Part shown: positions 36,573 to 46,180 of the stretch, piece after piece
Layout: every line of letters starts with the position of its first letter
Position numbering within the stretch: position 1 is the stretch's first letter
Assembly (NCBI GenBank): GCA_902798385.1
Contig: CADBWK010000007.1
Location: forward strand, 1 to 64,000
DNA length: 64,000 bases
Direction: 5' to 3'
Source: an uncultured Bacteroidales bacterium
GTDB lineage: Bacteria > Bacteroidota > Bacteroidia > Bacteroidales > Paludibacteraceae
Made by a program: the position numbers and the translations under genes
Notes under the pieces: generated by a model
The model's database searches: none
The model's input: only the letters and a program-made list of their open reading frames with translations
What the model was told of the DNA's origin: nothing

Positions 36573-37696
36573 TATCTACAAGCGGCTTCTGCTTCTTGTT
36601 TGAGTTGTAGGAATGCTGCAGAGGTCGTGTCTAACTGCGCTTTGGTCAGTTTGGGGACACGCAGCGGCGTACCGGTATCGATATTATTCGGGTTGGTGAT
36701 CACGTCGCGGTTCGCATCGTAGAGGTACGGCCAGTACACCTTTGCACCGTAGAAACGCTTTGCCATCCACGTCAAACGACTGCCCTCATGCATTTCCTCC
36801 ACCTTGATCAGGTTCGGGTACGCATCCGTAGGACCCACTTCCTCTTCCGAGACAGCCAGGAACTCTGCCAGGATCTGATCTTGCGAGATCTTTCCTTTCG
36901 GAATCAAGGCCTTCTCTGCCGGCTCTTCGGCTACCGTTTCCGGTGCTTCTTCCTCTACAATCGCAGGTTCTTCAGCTACTACCGCTTCCGGTTCTTCTGC
37001 GACCACTTCGGTCTCAGCCGGTTTGATAAACGAACGGATGATATCGCTCAGTTCCTGACGCAGGAAGAAATATCCGCCGGCTAACAGCAGCAACAAGATC
37101 ACCACGCAGATCAGCGTGTCGCGCCAGAAATGCCCCTTCTTTTTCTCCTTTTTCGGCTTCTGTACAATAATCTCCGGCTCGGGTTCGGGTGCAGGCTCCG
37201 GGATAAACACCGGTTCCGGTGCTACCACGGGTTCCGGCTCTACGGCCGGCGCAGGCTCTTCTACCACAGGCTCGGCTTCCGGCTCTTCCTTCGGGCTCTG
37301 TCCGAGGTCACCGAGGATATCGACGATCTCCTCTGCCTGTGCCCCGAGTTTTTGGATCGGATCGATCTCCGGAGCACTCGCCTCTTTAGGTTCTCCGCTT
37401 TCCACTTTCGAGGACTCAATGAGTTCTCGTACTCCTGCTTCCGGTGTGAATGCTAACTTGTTATAGCCCTCGATGATAATCTCCTCACCCGTCGTGACGT
37501 TCACACTCTTACGCGGCGCCACGGCTTGTACGCGGAAGGTTCCCAAACCGTTGATCTTTACTTGTTTATCACTTTTCAGTGCCTCCAACAACTGCGCTTG
37601 AACGGCATTAAGGAAGGCTCCTGCTGTCTTCTCACTCACGTCCGCGCGCTTAGCCAAGGCGCGGCGTAACTCTGTCCAACTCAGTTTTTCCGCCAT
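36572..37696 (-). CDS. Membrane-spanning HU-domain protein with C-terminal LysM
   Basis: 374 aa. Residues 1-92 are an HU/IHF-type DNA-binding domain ([20 protein letters not shown] is the DNA-binding core region). A glutamate/proline-rich linker follows (about 100-178), then a lysine cluster (KPKKEKKKG) and one membrane helix (about 193-212), then a second acidic linker and a LysM-like domain (about 300-357: [20 protein letters not shown]). By the positive-inside rule the HU part is cytoplasmic and LysM periplasmic. The protein could therefore tie DNA to the cell wall. Similar proteins occur in other Bacteroidales. It lies 2 bp after a plain HU gene, its probable paralogue. Confidence 0.85.
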   Translation of the reverse strand: MAEKLSWTELRRALAKRADVSEKTAGAFLNAVQAQLLEALKSDKQVKINGLGTFRVQAVAPRKSVNVTTGEEIIIEGYNKLAFTPEAGVRELIESSKVESGEPKEASAPEIDPIQKLGAQAEEIVDILGDLGQSPKEEPEAEPVVEEPAPAVEPEPVVAPEPVFIPEPAPEPEPEIIVQKPKKEKKKGHFWRDTLICVVILLLLLAGGYFFLRQELSDIIRSFIKPAETEVVAEEPEAVVAEEPAIVEEEAPETVAEEPAEKALIPKGKISQDQILAEFLAVSEEEVGPTDAYPNLIKVEEMHEGSRLTWMAKRFYGAKVYWPYLYDANRDVITNPNNIDTGTPLRVPKLTKAQLDTTSAAFLQLKQEAEAACR

Positions 37697-37698
37697 AA

Positions 37699-37977
37699 TT
37701 AGATCGATTTAAGTTCGTCTTTGATGGTTGCAACCGGTCTGAATACCAGTTGGTTCTTACTCGGAGCAATCGTCCGCTCCCCCGTACGGGGATGAACGAT
37801 CGCGCGCTCTTTGCGCTCTTTGATTTCAAAAGCCCCCAGCCCTTGTAACTGAATCGCTTTGCCGTCCATCAAGTTCTCACGAATGATGGCGTTCATCGTT
37901 GTCAGTAACAGCTCCGTGTCTTTCTTGCTTAGCCCCGATGCGTTCGACACTAAGCCGATAAAATCTTTTGTCAGCAT
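37699..37977 (-). CDS. HU family DNA-binding protein
   Basis: 92 aa, the normal length for HU. It has the helical N-terminus (FIGLVSNASGLSKKDTELLL), the GLGAFEIKERKER saddle and the beta-arm region with RTGERTIAPSKN. HU bends and packages DNA and binds as a dimer. The gene lies between rimO (9 bp upstream) and the membrane HU-LysM gene (2 bp downstream) and may have given rise to the latter by duplication. It could also form heterodimers with that protein's HU domain. Confidence 0.93.
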   Translation of the reverse strand: MLTKDFIGLVSNASGLSKKDTELLLTTMNAIIRENLMDGKAIQLQGLGAFEIKERKERAIVHPRTGERTIAPSKNQLVFRPVATIKDELKSI

Positions 37978-37986
37978 GGTATGTTG

Positions 37987-39303
37987 TTATATTATTTCTC
38001 CGTATAAATCAAACTCCTCCGCCTTGGTGATCTTCACATTCACAAAATTTCCAATTTCCAATTGCCCATTTCCATTGTTCTCAACGAGAACTTCGCAATC
38101 CACCTCCGGACTGTCGTATTGGGTGCGCCCGATCCAGTAGTCGCCATCTTGGCGGTCGAGAATGACCTTCTGCGTTGTGCCCACTTTCTGCGCCATCAGC
38201 TCGCCGCTGATCTCCTGCTGGATTGCCATCAACTCGGACGCCCGCGCTTCCTTTGTTTCCTGCGGGATATCGTCCTTGTAATGCTTGTTGGCGTACGTGC
38301 CTTCTTCGTCCGAGTACGCAAAGCATCCCATCCGCTCAAACCGCATCTCCCGTACCCACGCTTTCAGCGCCTCGAAATCCTCGTCCGTCTCACCCGGGTG
38401 CCCCACCAACAGGGTCGTCCGGATACAGATACCCGGCACTTTCTCCCGGATCTTACGGATCAGCGCATCCTGTTCGGTCTGCGTGATATGTCGCCGCATC
38501 AGCCCCAACATGTGGTCGGTACAATGCTGCAGCGCGATATCGAGGTACTTGCACACGTTTTGATGCTTGGCCATCACGTCCAACAACTCCTCCGGAAAAT
38601 CCGTCGGGTAGGCGTAATGTAACCGTATCCATTCAACACCTTCTATCTGCGCTATCTCATCGATCAACTCCGGCAACATATGGCGTTTCTCTATGTCCAG
38701 CCCGTAGCTGCTCAAGTCCTGTGCGATCACATTCAGTTCCTTTACGCCCTGACTCACCAGCCATCTTACTTCGTCTAAGATCTCCGCCTTCGGTCGACTC
38801 GTATGTCGTCCCGTGATGAGTGGAATCGCGCAGTACGAACAAAATCTATTGCATCCCTCTGATATCTTCAGGTAGGTATAGTGCTTGGGTGTGGTGAGAC
38901 TCCGCTCAAACCACGGGTAAAGTCTAGGATTAGTACCTATTGCATAGGCGCCGAGTAGGTCTTTGATGCCTTGGAAATCGAATTTGCCAAAATACGCATC
39001 CACCTCCGGCAGTTCCTCTTCCAACTCCGCCCGATAGCGCTCACTCAGGCATCCCATCACGATCAGCGTCTTCAGCTTCCCTTTCTTCTTCCGCTCCGCC
39101 ATCTGGAGGATCATGTTGATGCTCTCTTCTTTCGCGTCTCCGATGAATCCGCAGGTGTTGATCACGCATACTTCCCCTTTTGGCTCTTCCGGGTCATGTA
39201 CACACGTCCATCCCGCCGCCTCCATTTGCCGCATCACCCGCTCTGCATCCACCAGGTTCTTTGAACACCCGAGCGTTATGAAATCGATTTCTCCTTTGTG
39301 CAT
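37987..39303 (-). CDS. rimO: Ribosomal protein S12 methylthiotransferase
   Basis: 438 aa radical-SAM enzyme that adds a methylthio group to an aspartate of ribosomal protein S12. The N-terminal UPF0004 domain carries cluster cysteines in LGCSKNLVD, NTCGFI and VMGCLSERY; the radical-SAM cluster motif is CNRFCSYCAIP near residue 150. A C-terminal TRAM domain follows. Four heptamers (38048-38075) encode about ENNGNGQLEIGN in that domain, an unusual stretch. Its start codon shares one base with the recQ stop (TAATG). Confidence 0.95.
   Translation of the reverse strand: MHKGEIDFITLGCSKNLVDAERVMRQMEAAGWTCVHDPEEPKGEVCVINTCGFIGDAKEESINMILQMAERKKKGKLKTLIVMGCLSERYRAELEEELPEVDAYFGKFDFQGIKDLLGAYAIGTNPRLYPWFERSLTTPKHYTYLKISEGCNRFCSYCAIPLITGRHTSRPKAEILDEVRWLVSQGVKELNVIAQDLSSYGLDIEKRHMLPELIDEIAQIEGVEWIRLHYAYPTDFPEELLDVMAKHQNVCKYLDIALQHCTDHMLGLMRRHITQTEQDALIRKIREKVPGICIRTTLLVGHPGETDEDFEALKAWVREMRFERMGCFAYSDEEGTYANKHYKDDIPQETKEARASELMAIQQEISGELMAQKVGTTQKVILDRQDGDYWIGRTQYDSPEVDCEVLVENNGNGQLEIGNFVNVKITKAEEFDLYGEII
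38048..38075 (-). repeat. In-frame 7-bp degenerate repeat in rimO
   Basis: Plus-strand units TTTCCAA, TTTCCAA, TTGCCCA, TTTCCAT. They code on the minus strand for part of NGNGQLEIGN in the TRAM domain. Confidence 0.75.
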
Positions 39304-41486
39304 TAGTTACCTAAATCGCAGTGAAATTTAAGTCGTACGAGCCGCACATGCATCTCGTCGTAGTAATCCTCCCCGAGTTCCTCCATGGCCTTCTTGATGT
39401 TATCGTCGTCGGCGTTCTTGAAGTAGTCGTATATCTCCTCCTCTTCGTCCGGATCGACTACCTCTTTGATGAAATAATTAATGTTGATCTTCGTGCCGCT
39501 GAAAACGATCGCCTCCAATTCATCCATCATCTCCTCCATCGACATACCGTTGCTCTCGGCAAGATCGTCCAGATCGACACGCCGGTCGATCGCTTGGATG
39601 ATCTGTTTCTTTCGGGTTGATTTCTTTGCTACCGTACGGATACGCAAGTCCTCCGGACGGATGATCTCGTTCTCATCGACATACTCCTTGATGATCTTCA
39701 GGAACTCCTCGCCGTACCGTTTGGCTTTTGCTACGCCCACGCCCGGGATAGTCAGCAGTTCCTCCATCGTAATGGGGTAGGTGGTGGCCATCGCTTCCAG
39801 ACTCGGGTCTTGGAAGATCACAAACGGCGGAACGTCGTTCTTCTTCGCTACTTTACGGCGTATATCCTTCAAGATAGCAAACAGCACCTCATCGGCGGCG
39901 GCACAAGTAGCACCTGCACCTTCCATCATGTCTGCCTCCTCATCGATGATCTCGATAGGAACCTCGAACTTACCCGGCCGGCGCATGAACTTAAGACCGT
40001 CCTTGGTCAACTTCAAGTCACCGTACGAATCGACGTCTTTCTTAATCATGCCGGCTACCAGCGCCTGACGGATGATGGCATGTAACGTGCTCTCTTCTTC
40101 GTCGCTGGCCGAACCGAAGTTCTCCAAGTCGTCGTGATGATAGCTCATCACCTCCGCCGTCGTGTTGCCGTGCAGGATATCTACGATATGTTCGGCTTTG
40201 TGATGCTCGTTCACCTGCTGGATCGTCTCCAGAATCAGCTGCAACAACTCGCTCGCATCTACCTGCTTGTAGGTCTTGCGGCAGTTATCGCAGTTACCGC
40301 ATTTCTCCTCCGTGTACTCCTCGCCGAAATAATGCAGCAGCAACTTACGGCGGCAGATCGTACTCTCTGCGTAACTTTGTGTCTCAAACAGCAACTGGTT
40401 GCCGATGCCGATTTCTTTCGGTGTCTTGCCCTGTTGGAAACGTCTCAGACGCTCGATATCATCCGGGCTGTAGAAGCAGATACATTGTCCTTCGCCGCCG
40501 TCACGACCCGCGCGACCGGTCTCCTGATAGTAGCCCTCGAGCGATTTTGGGATGTCGTAATGCACCACAAAGCGTACGTCCGGTTTGTCGATTCCCATAC
40601 CGAAGGCGATCGTTGCTACGATCACCTGTACCTCCTCCATCAGGAACGCATCCTGATTCGCCGTACGCGTCGCCGCATCCATACCGGCGTGGTAAGGACG
40701 CGCCGAGATGCCGTTCACTTTCAGCACCTCCGCCAAGTCCTCCACTTCCTTGCGCGCCAGACAGTAGATAATACCGCTCTTGCCTTCCATTCCGCGGATG
40801 AAACGCACCAAGTCCTTGTCGATATCGGCGGTTTTCGGACGTACTTCGTAATACAGGTTCGGGCGGTTGAAACTCGACTTGAACACCGTGGCATCCGGCA
40901 TGCCGAGGTTCTTCTGGATATCTTTCTGCACCTTCGGTGTCGCCGTAGCTGTCAACGCAATGATCGGCGCCTTGCCGATACGCTGCACCATCGAGCGTAT
41001 CTGGCTGTACTCCGGACGGAAATCATGACCCCATTCTGAGATACAATGTGCCTCATCTACTGCGTAGAAAGAGATCTTCACGCCCTTTAGGAAATCCACG
41101 TTCTCACCTTTATTCAAACTCTCCGGCGCCAAGTACAGCAATTTGGTCTTTCCCGCCAATACATCATCCTTCACGGCGTTGATCTCACCCCGGCTCAAAC
41201 TCGAGTTGATGAAATGCGCCACACCTTCCTCCTCCGAGTAGTTGCTCATCGCATCCACCTGGTTCTTCATCAGCGCAATCAGCGGCGAGATAACAATCGC
41301 CACACCCTCCATCATCAACGAAGGCAATTGATAGCACAGACTCTTACCGCCACCCGTAGGCATCAACACGAACGTGTCATTGCCCTCCATCACATTGCGG
41401 ATGATAGCCTCCTGATTGCCCTTGAACGTGTCAAAACCAAAGTAGGTTTGTAACGCCCCCACTAACTGTTCATGTGTTACTTCCAT
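39303..41486 (-). CDS. recQ: ATP-dependent DNA helicase RecQ
   Basis: 727 aa 3'-5' helicase for recombination and repair. Motifs: LMPTGGGKSLCYQLP (Walker A), AVDEAHCISEWGHDFRPEY (DEAH box and aromatic loop), TATATPKVQKD, QETGRAGRDG. The zinc domain has CRRKLLLHYFGE and CGNCDNC; a winged helix and an HRDC domain (FVIFQDPSLEAMATTYP) follow. The start at 41486 is used because the earlier in-frame start overlaps the -7 promoter element. It is the first gene of the long minus-strand run. Confidence 0.96.
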   Translation of the reverse strand: MEVTHEQLVGALQTYFGFDTFKGNQEAIIRNVMEGNDTFVLMPTGGGKSLCYQLPSLMMEGVAIVISPLIALMKNQVDAMSNYSEEEGVAHFINSSLSRGEINAVKDDVLAGKTKLLYLAPESLNKGENVDFLKGVKISFYAVDEAHCISEWGHDFRPEYSQIRSMVQRIGKAPIIALTATATPKVQKDIQKNLGMPDATVFKSSFNRPNLYYEVRPKTADIDKDLVRFIRGMEGKSGIIYCLARKEVEDLAEVLKVNGISARPYHAGMDAATRTANQDAFLMEEVQVIVATIAFGMGIDKPDVRFVVHYDIPKSLEGYYQETGRAGRDGGEGQCICFYSPDDIERLRRFQQGKTPKEIGIGNQLLFETQSYAESTICRRKLLLHYFGEEYTEEKCGNCDNCRKTYKQVDASELLQLILETIQQVNEHHKAEHIVDILHGNTTAEVMSYHHDDLENFGSASDEEESTLHAIIRQALVAGMIKKDVDSYGDLKLTKDGLKFMRRPGKFEVPIEIIDEEADMMEGAGATCAAADEVLFAILKDIRRKVAKKNDVPPFVIFQDPSLEAMATTYPITMEELLTIPGVGVAKAKRYGEEFLKIIKEYVDENEIIRPEDLRIRTVAKKSTRKKQIIQAIDRRVDLDDLAESNGMSMEEMMDELEAIVFSGTKININYFIKEVVDPDEEEEIYDYFKNADDDNIKKAMEELGEDYYDEMHVRLVRLKFHCDLGN

Positions 41487-41508
41487 AACAAAAATTCCAA
41501 TTTGGGCA

Positions 41509-41539
41509 CAAAGATACAATTTATTTTTTATATGTGCAA
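41509..41539 (-). promoter_or_regulatory. recQ: recQ promoter
   Basis: Minus strand: -33 TTGCACATATA (about 41529-41539) and -7 TATCTTTG (41509-41516). It would drive the whole recQ-to-LRR gene run unless there are internal promoters that I cannot see. Confidence 0.75.
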
Positions 41540-41586
41540 TAATTTACGCATTTTTTTAAAAAAAATCGAAAAAAAGAACAAAACTC

Positions 41587-41617
41587 TTGCGTATGTCACA
41601 AAAATGTTGTAATTTTG
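41587..41617 (+). promoter_or_regulatory. Promoter of the SusCD operon
   Basis: TTGCGTATGTC (41587-41597) and TAATTTTG (41610-41617), 48 bp before the MFS start codon and divergent from the recQ promoter. No separate promoter is seen ahead of susC. Confidence 0.75.
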
Positions 41618-41664
41618 TCGCCGATTTATGAAAATCGGAGCTTAAGCTTAATAGACACAATACT

Positions 41665-43008
41665 ATGCAGAAACGGAATTTATCCTTTACACAACTCTTT
41701 AATCTGAGTTTTGGTTTCTTCGGAGTTCAAATTGCTTATGCGCTGCAGAGCGCTAATATCTCCCGCATTTTTGCTACTTTGGGTGCTGACCCGCACACGC
41801 TGAGTTTCTTCTGGATTCTCCCGCCGCTGATGGGTATGATCGTGCAACCGCTGGTAGGTAAGTATAGCGACAAGACTTGGAATCGTCTCGGTCGCCGTAA
41901 GCCTTATTTGCTCGTGGGCGCGCTCATCGCGGTAGCAGTTATGCTGCTCCTCCCGAATGCCGGTAACTTCACCTTCACGCAAGCCGCCTTCCTTGGTCTG
42001 AATGCGGCGATGTGGTTCGGGCTCTTCAGCCTGATGTTCCTCGATACGAGCATTAATATAGCCATGCAGCCGTTCAAGATGATGGTGGGTGACATGGTGA
42101 ACGAAGAGCAGAAGGGTACGGCTTATGCCATCCAATCGGCTCTCTGTAACGCCGGCTCGTTGGTAGGCTACGTGTTCCCGATCTTCTTTACCTGGATCGG
42201 AATCGCCAATACGGCTCCCGAGGGCGTTATTCCGGACTCTGTCAAGTGGTCGTTCTACGCAGGTGCAGCCATTCTTATCCTCTGCTCGCTCTATACCTTC
42301 GCTACCGTTAAGGAGCTGAACCCGCAGGAATATGCGGAGTTTCACGGTATTGATGCCAAGAAAGATGATAAGAAAGAGGAAGAACCGGGCTTCATCAAAC
42401 TGTTGGCTACCGCGCCGTCGGCTTTCTGGACGGTCGGTCTCGTGCAGTTCTTCTGCTGGGCAGCTTTCATGTATATGTGGACATACTCCAATGGTGCTAT
42501 CGCCTCCAACTGCTACGGCTGGGACGGTGTCAGTGCCGCGGATGCCGCGTTCCAGACTGCCGGTAACTGGGTAGGCGTTGTGTTCGCTATCCAGGCGGTG
42601 GGCTCGCTCCTCTGGGCGATGTTCCTGCCGAAGCTCGAGCATTGGACGGGCAACAAGGGTGCGTACGCTATCTCGTTGATAGTCGGTGCCATCGGATTTA
42701 TCTCCATCTGGTTCGTGACGAGCCCCTACGTCCTCTGGCTCAGTTATCTGCTTATCGGTGCCGCTTGGGCGGCTATGTTGGCGTTGCCGTTCACCATCGT
42801 GACCAACGCGATCAAAGGAGGCAATATGGGATACTACCTCGGTTTGTTCAACTGCACGATCTGTGTTCCGCAGATTGTGGCAGCCCTCTGTGGCGGTATA
42901 CTCCTTAAATATATATGCGCGCACGTACAAGCAGGTATGCTGGTGGTAGCCGGTGTACTGCTGCTGCTTGGTGCTGCTGCGGTCTTTACGATCAAAGAGA
43001 AAGAGTAA
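41665..43008 (+). CDS. MFS sugar transporter (GPH/SLC45-like)
   Basis: 447 aa with twelve membrane segments. The N-terminal half has FNLSFGFFGVQIAYALQSAN and KYSDKTWNRLGRRKPYL, the loop pattern of proton- or cation-linked disaccharide carriers of the GPH/SLC45 type. It most likely moves galactose or short galacto-oligosaccharides across the inner membrane. It is the first gene of the SusCD operon, 39 bp before susC. The substrate is inferred from the GH53 and GH2 enzymes encoded by the converging operon. Confidence 0.85.
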   Translation: MQKRNLSFTQLFNLSFGFFGVQIAYALQSANISRIFATLGADPHTLSFFWILPPLMGMIVQPLVGKYSDKTWNRLGRRKPYLLVGALIAVAVMLLLPNAGNFTFTQAAFLGLNAAMWFGLFSLMFLDTSINIAMQPFKMMVGDMVNEEQKGTAYAIQSALCNAGSLVGYVFPIFFTWIGIANTAPEGVIPDSVKWSFYAGAAILILCSLYTFATVKELNPQEYAEFHGIDAKKDDKKEEEPGFIKLLATAPSAFWTVGLVQFFCWAAFMYMWTYSNGAIASNCYGWDGVSAADAAFQTAGNWVGVVFAIQAVGSLLWAMFLPKLEHWTGNKGAYAISLIVGAIGFISIWFVTSPYVLWLSYLLIGAAWAAMLALPFTIVTNAIKGGNMGYYLGLFNCTICVPQIVAALCGGILLKYICAHVQAGMLVVAGVLLLLGAAAVFTIKEKE

Positions 43009-43047
43009 ATAATAACAAACAATAATACTAACAAAACACACAAGCAA

Positions 43048-46000
43048 ATGAAACACAATTTTCTTTCATTCCGCGCCGTGATGATGGCATTCCTGTTAAT
43101 GATGGGAATGACCGCCTTTGCTCAAGTAGCCGTTCAGGGAACGGTGACTGACGTAGCAACGGGTGATCCTATTATCGGCGCTTCTGTGCTGGAGATCGGT
43201 ACTACCAACGGTACGATTACCGATTTTGATGGTAATTTCTCGCTGATGGTTCAACCGGGCGCGAAACTGTCGATCTCGTACATGGGTTATAAGACCCAGG
43301 AGTTGGATGCCACTCCGATGATGGTGGTTAAGATGGGTGAGGACAATGAGCTCCTCGAAGAGGTAGTCGTTGTCGGTTACGGTGTCGTTAAGAAAAACGA
43401 TGCTACCGGTTCGGTTACCGCCATCAAGCCCGATGAGATGAACAAAGGTCTCGTCCTGAATGCGCAAGACATGTTGGCCGGTAAGATCGCCGGTGTAGCC
43501 GTTACGAGTAACGGTGGTGAGCCGGGCGCTGGATCGAACATCCGTATCCGTGGTGGTTCGTCCCTCTCCGCTTCCAATGACCCGTTGATCGTTATCGACG
43601 GTGTGCTTATGGACAACAACGGTCTGTATGGTATCAACAACCCGCTCTCGATGGTTAACCCGAGTGATATCGAGACCTTCACCGTCCTCAAGGATGCTTC
43701 CGCAACCGCTATCTACGGTTCGCGTGCATCGAACGGTGTCATCATCATCACGACTAAGAAAGGTGCTTCCGGCTCGAAGCCGAAATTTACCTATGACGGA
43801 AACGTTAGTGCCGGTGTGATCACCAACCGTCTCCAAGTGATGACCGCGGATCAATACCGCACCTTCTTGACCGACAATGCGAAAGCATACGGTAACATCG
43901 CAGCCGGTCTTGGCCCGCTCACAGGTACAGGTACAGACTGGCAAAAAGAGGTAACTCGCGTAGGTATCGGTACGGATCATAACTTCTCCGTTGTAGGTGG
44001 TACGAAGCATATGCCTTATCGTGCTTCGCTCGGTTACACCTACCAAGACGGTACCATCAAGAAATCGAATATGCAACGTGTAACCGCTGCGGTTACCCTC
44101 AACCCGACTTTCTTGGATAAACACCTCTCCTTCAACTTCAACGCGAAGGGTATGTACATCTCCAATAACAAAGTGGGTGACGGTAGTATCATCGGTGCTG
44201 CTTTGGCAATGGATCCGACCCGTCCGGTAAACAGTGATGCTCACTTGCTCGAGTACGGTCCGTACTATCAGACTGAGAAACCTTGGGATCCGGACGATCA
44301 AGGTCGTTACACCGATACCGAGTGGCGTTACACGATCAACAGTAACGTGCCGCAGAACCCGGTAGCTACTCTTGAGACCAAAGAGTATGGTGCAAAAGCC
44401 GGTGTGTTCATCGGTAACCTTGAGGCTGACTATAAGATCCACGGATTTGAGGATCTCCGCCTCCACGCTAACTTCGCAGCCGATTATAACTACGGTGAGG
44501 AGAAGACGGACATTGCTCCGCAGTCTGCGTCCAATAACTACTACGGTTGGAAAGGAAAGAACCAACGTCATAACTACAACCTGCAGTTCAACTGCTACGC
44601 GCAGTACTATAAGGACTTCAACGACAAGCATCACTTCGATGCACAGGTTGGTTACGAGTGGTCGCACTTGAAAAACTGGGGTGTACAGGATGGTAACGGT
44701 TTGTTCCCGATGACCTATAACGATGCCGAGTTAGGCACGAGCAACGCAGGTCAGATCTACAACCCGTACCACTATGAGTGGGCTACTGAGAGTTACCTCG
44801 TTTCCTTCTTCGGTCGTGTGAACTACATAGCCCTCAACCGTTATATGATCACGGCTACCGTCCGTGGTGATGGTTCGTCTCGTTTCGCTCCGGGCAGACA
44901 GTGGGGTGTGTTCCCTGCAGTCGCACTGGGTTGGAAGATGAAAGAAGAATCCTGGTTGAAGGATGTTAACTGGCTCAGCGAGTTGAAACTCCGTCTTGGC
45001 TTCGGTATCACCGGTCAGCAGGAGATCAACCAGGGTGACTACCCGGGCTTGGTACTCTATAGCATCAGCCGTGAGCACGCTTCCTACACCCTCGGTGAGA
45101 AAGATGCCAACGGTAACTATAAATACTATCAGAGCTATCGTCCGGAGGCCTTCAATACCGAGCTGACTTGGGAGAAGACCACGACCTACAACGCAGGTAT
45201 CGACTACGGCTTCCTCAACGGACGTATCTCCGGTTCTATTGACTACTACTATCGTATTACCAAAGACCTGATCTCGGTAGTCGATGTAGCTGCAGGTATG
45301 AACTTCAAGAACCAGGTAGTAAGCAACATCGGTTCGCTCTCGAACCAAGGTGTTGAGTTCTCGATCAATGCAGTTGCTATTGACAACAAGAAACTCAAAT
45401 GGGATCTGGGCTTCAACTTTACCTATAACCAGAACAAGATCATCAAGCTTACCACCGGTAAGACTGCTGATCCGAACAATCCGTACTTCGTAGAAACCGG
45501 TGGTATCTCGGCCGGTACGGGTAACACGATCCAGCGTCACCAAGAGGGTCTGCCCGCTGCTACGTTCTTCGTTTATCAGACTTATCTCAGCGAGGACGGT
45601 TACTATGAGATCGTTAACCAGAACGGTGATAAGGATGCCAGCGGCAAGGACATCATCGATGATAAGGACCTTATCGCATACCACAATGCCATGGCTCCGT
45701 TCACCCTCGGTCTCCAGTCCAAGTGGCAGTTCTATAACTTCGACCTCGGTATTACCCTCCGCTCGAGCATTGGTAACTATGTTTACAATGACGTCCGCGC
45801 AGGTCGTATGAATAGCCTCCAGACGCCGTTGCGTGAAGGTGGTTATACCAACATCCTCTGCGGTACGGAGACTGAGTTCGCTCGTATCTCCGGCTCGAAT
45901 ACTGTCGGCGTAAGTAGTAATGCTTACAAGATGGATATCTGGGTTGAGAACGCTTCCTTCCTGCGTATCGATAACATCACCCTCGGTTATACTTGGAACA

Positions 46001-46155
46001 AGCCGGCCATCAAGGCTCGTCTCTACGGTTCGGTATCCAACCCGCTGGTGATCTCCGGTTACAAGGGTCTGGATCCTGAAGTATTCGGCGGTATTGACAA
46101 CAACATCTATCCGCGTAGCCTCACGGCGCTCGTAGGTGTTAACCTCCAATTTTAA
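43048..46155 (+). CDS. SusC/RagA family TonB-dependent outer-membrane transporter
   Basis: 1035 aa. Signal peptide ending at AFA, a carboxypeptidase-like domain (VQGTVTDVATGDPIIGASVL, about 27-105), the plug domain starting at EEVVVVGYGVVKKNDATGSV and containing IRIRGGSSLSASNDPLIVID, and a 22-strand barrel ending in VGVNLQF. SusC proteins import glycans bound by their SusD partner, powered by TonB. The genes around it point to galactan oligosaccharides. susD begins 25 bp downstream. No N-terminal STN domain is present, so signalling through an anti-sigma factor is not expected. Confidence 0.97.
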   Translation: MKHNFLSFRAVMMAFLLMMGMTAFAQVAVQGTVTDVATGDPIIGASVLEIGTTNGTITDFDGNFSLMVQPGAKLSISYMGYKTQELDATPMMVVKMGEDNELLEEVVVVGYGVVKKNDATGSVTAIKPDEMNKGLVLNAQDMLAGKIAGVAVTSNGGEPGAGSNIRIRGGSSLSASNDPLIVIDGVLMDNNGLYGINNPLSMVNPSDIETFTVLKDASATAIYGSRASNGVIIITTKKGASGSKPKFTYDGNVSAGVITNRLQVMTADQYRTFLTDNAKAYGNIAAGLGPLTGTGTDWQKEVTRVGIGTDHNFSVVGGTKHMPYRASLGYTYQDGTIKKSNMQRVTAAVTLNPTFLDKHLSFNFNAKGMYISNNKVGDGSIIGAALAMDPTRPVNSDAHLLEYGPYYQTEKPWDPDDQGRYTDTEWRYTINSNVPQNPVATLETKEYGAKAGVFIGNLEADYKIHGFEDLRLHANFAADYNYGEEKTDIAPQSASNNYYGWKGKNQRHNYNLQFNCYAQYYKDFNDKHHFDAQVGYEWSHLKNWGVQDGNGLFPMTYNDAELGTSNAGQIYNPYHYEWATESYLVSFFGRVNYIALNRYMITATVRGDGSSRFAPGRQWGVFPAVALGWKMKEESWLKDVNWLSELKLRLGFGITGQQEINQGDYPGLVLYSISREHASYTLGEKDANGNYKYYQSYRPEAFNTELTWEKTTTYNAGIDYGFLNGRISGSIDYYYRITKDLISVVDVAAGMNFKNQVVSNIGSLSNQGVEFSINAVAIDNKKLKWDLGFNFTYNQNKIIKLTTGKTADPNNPYFVETGGISAGTGNTIQRHQEGLPAATFFVYQTYLSEDGYYEIVNQNGDKDASGKDIIDDKDLIAYHNAMAPFTLGLQSKWQFYNFDLGITLRSSIGNYVYNDVRAGRMNSLQTPLREGGYTNILCGTETEFARISGSNTVGVSSNAYKMDIWVENASFLRIDNITLGYTWNKPAIKARLYGSVSNPLVISGYKGLDPEVFGGIDNNIYPRSLTALVGVNLQF

Positions 46156-46180
46156 TGAACCTTAAAAAATCATGACTGAT

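Noticed and set aside
41487..41519. An upstream TTG start for recQ
   Set aside because: It lies within the -7 promoter element (TATCTTTG), so it would not be in the transcript.
43096..46149. Two long open frames antisense to susC (about 520 and 470 codons)
   Set aside because: They mirror the biased codons of susC, have no family features and no promoter or ribosome site.
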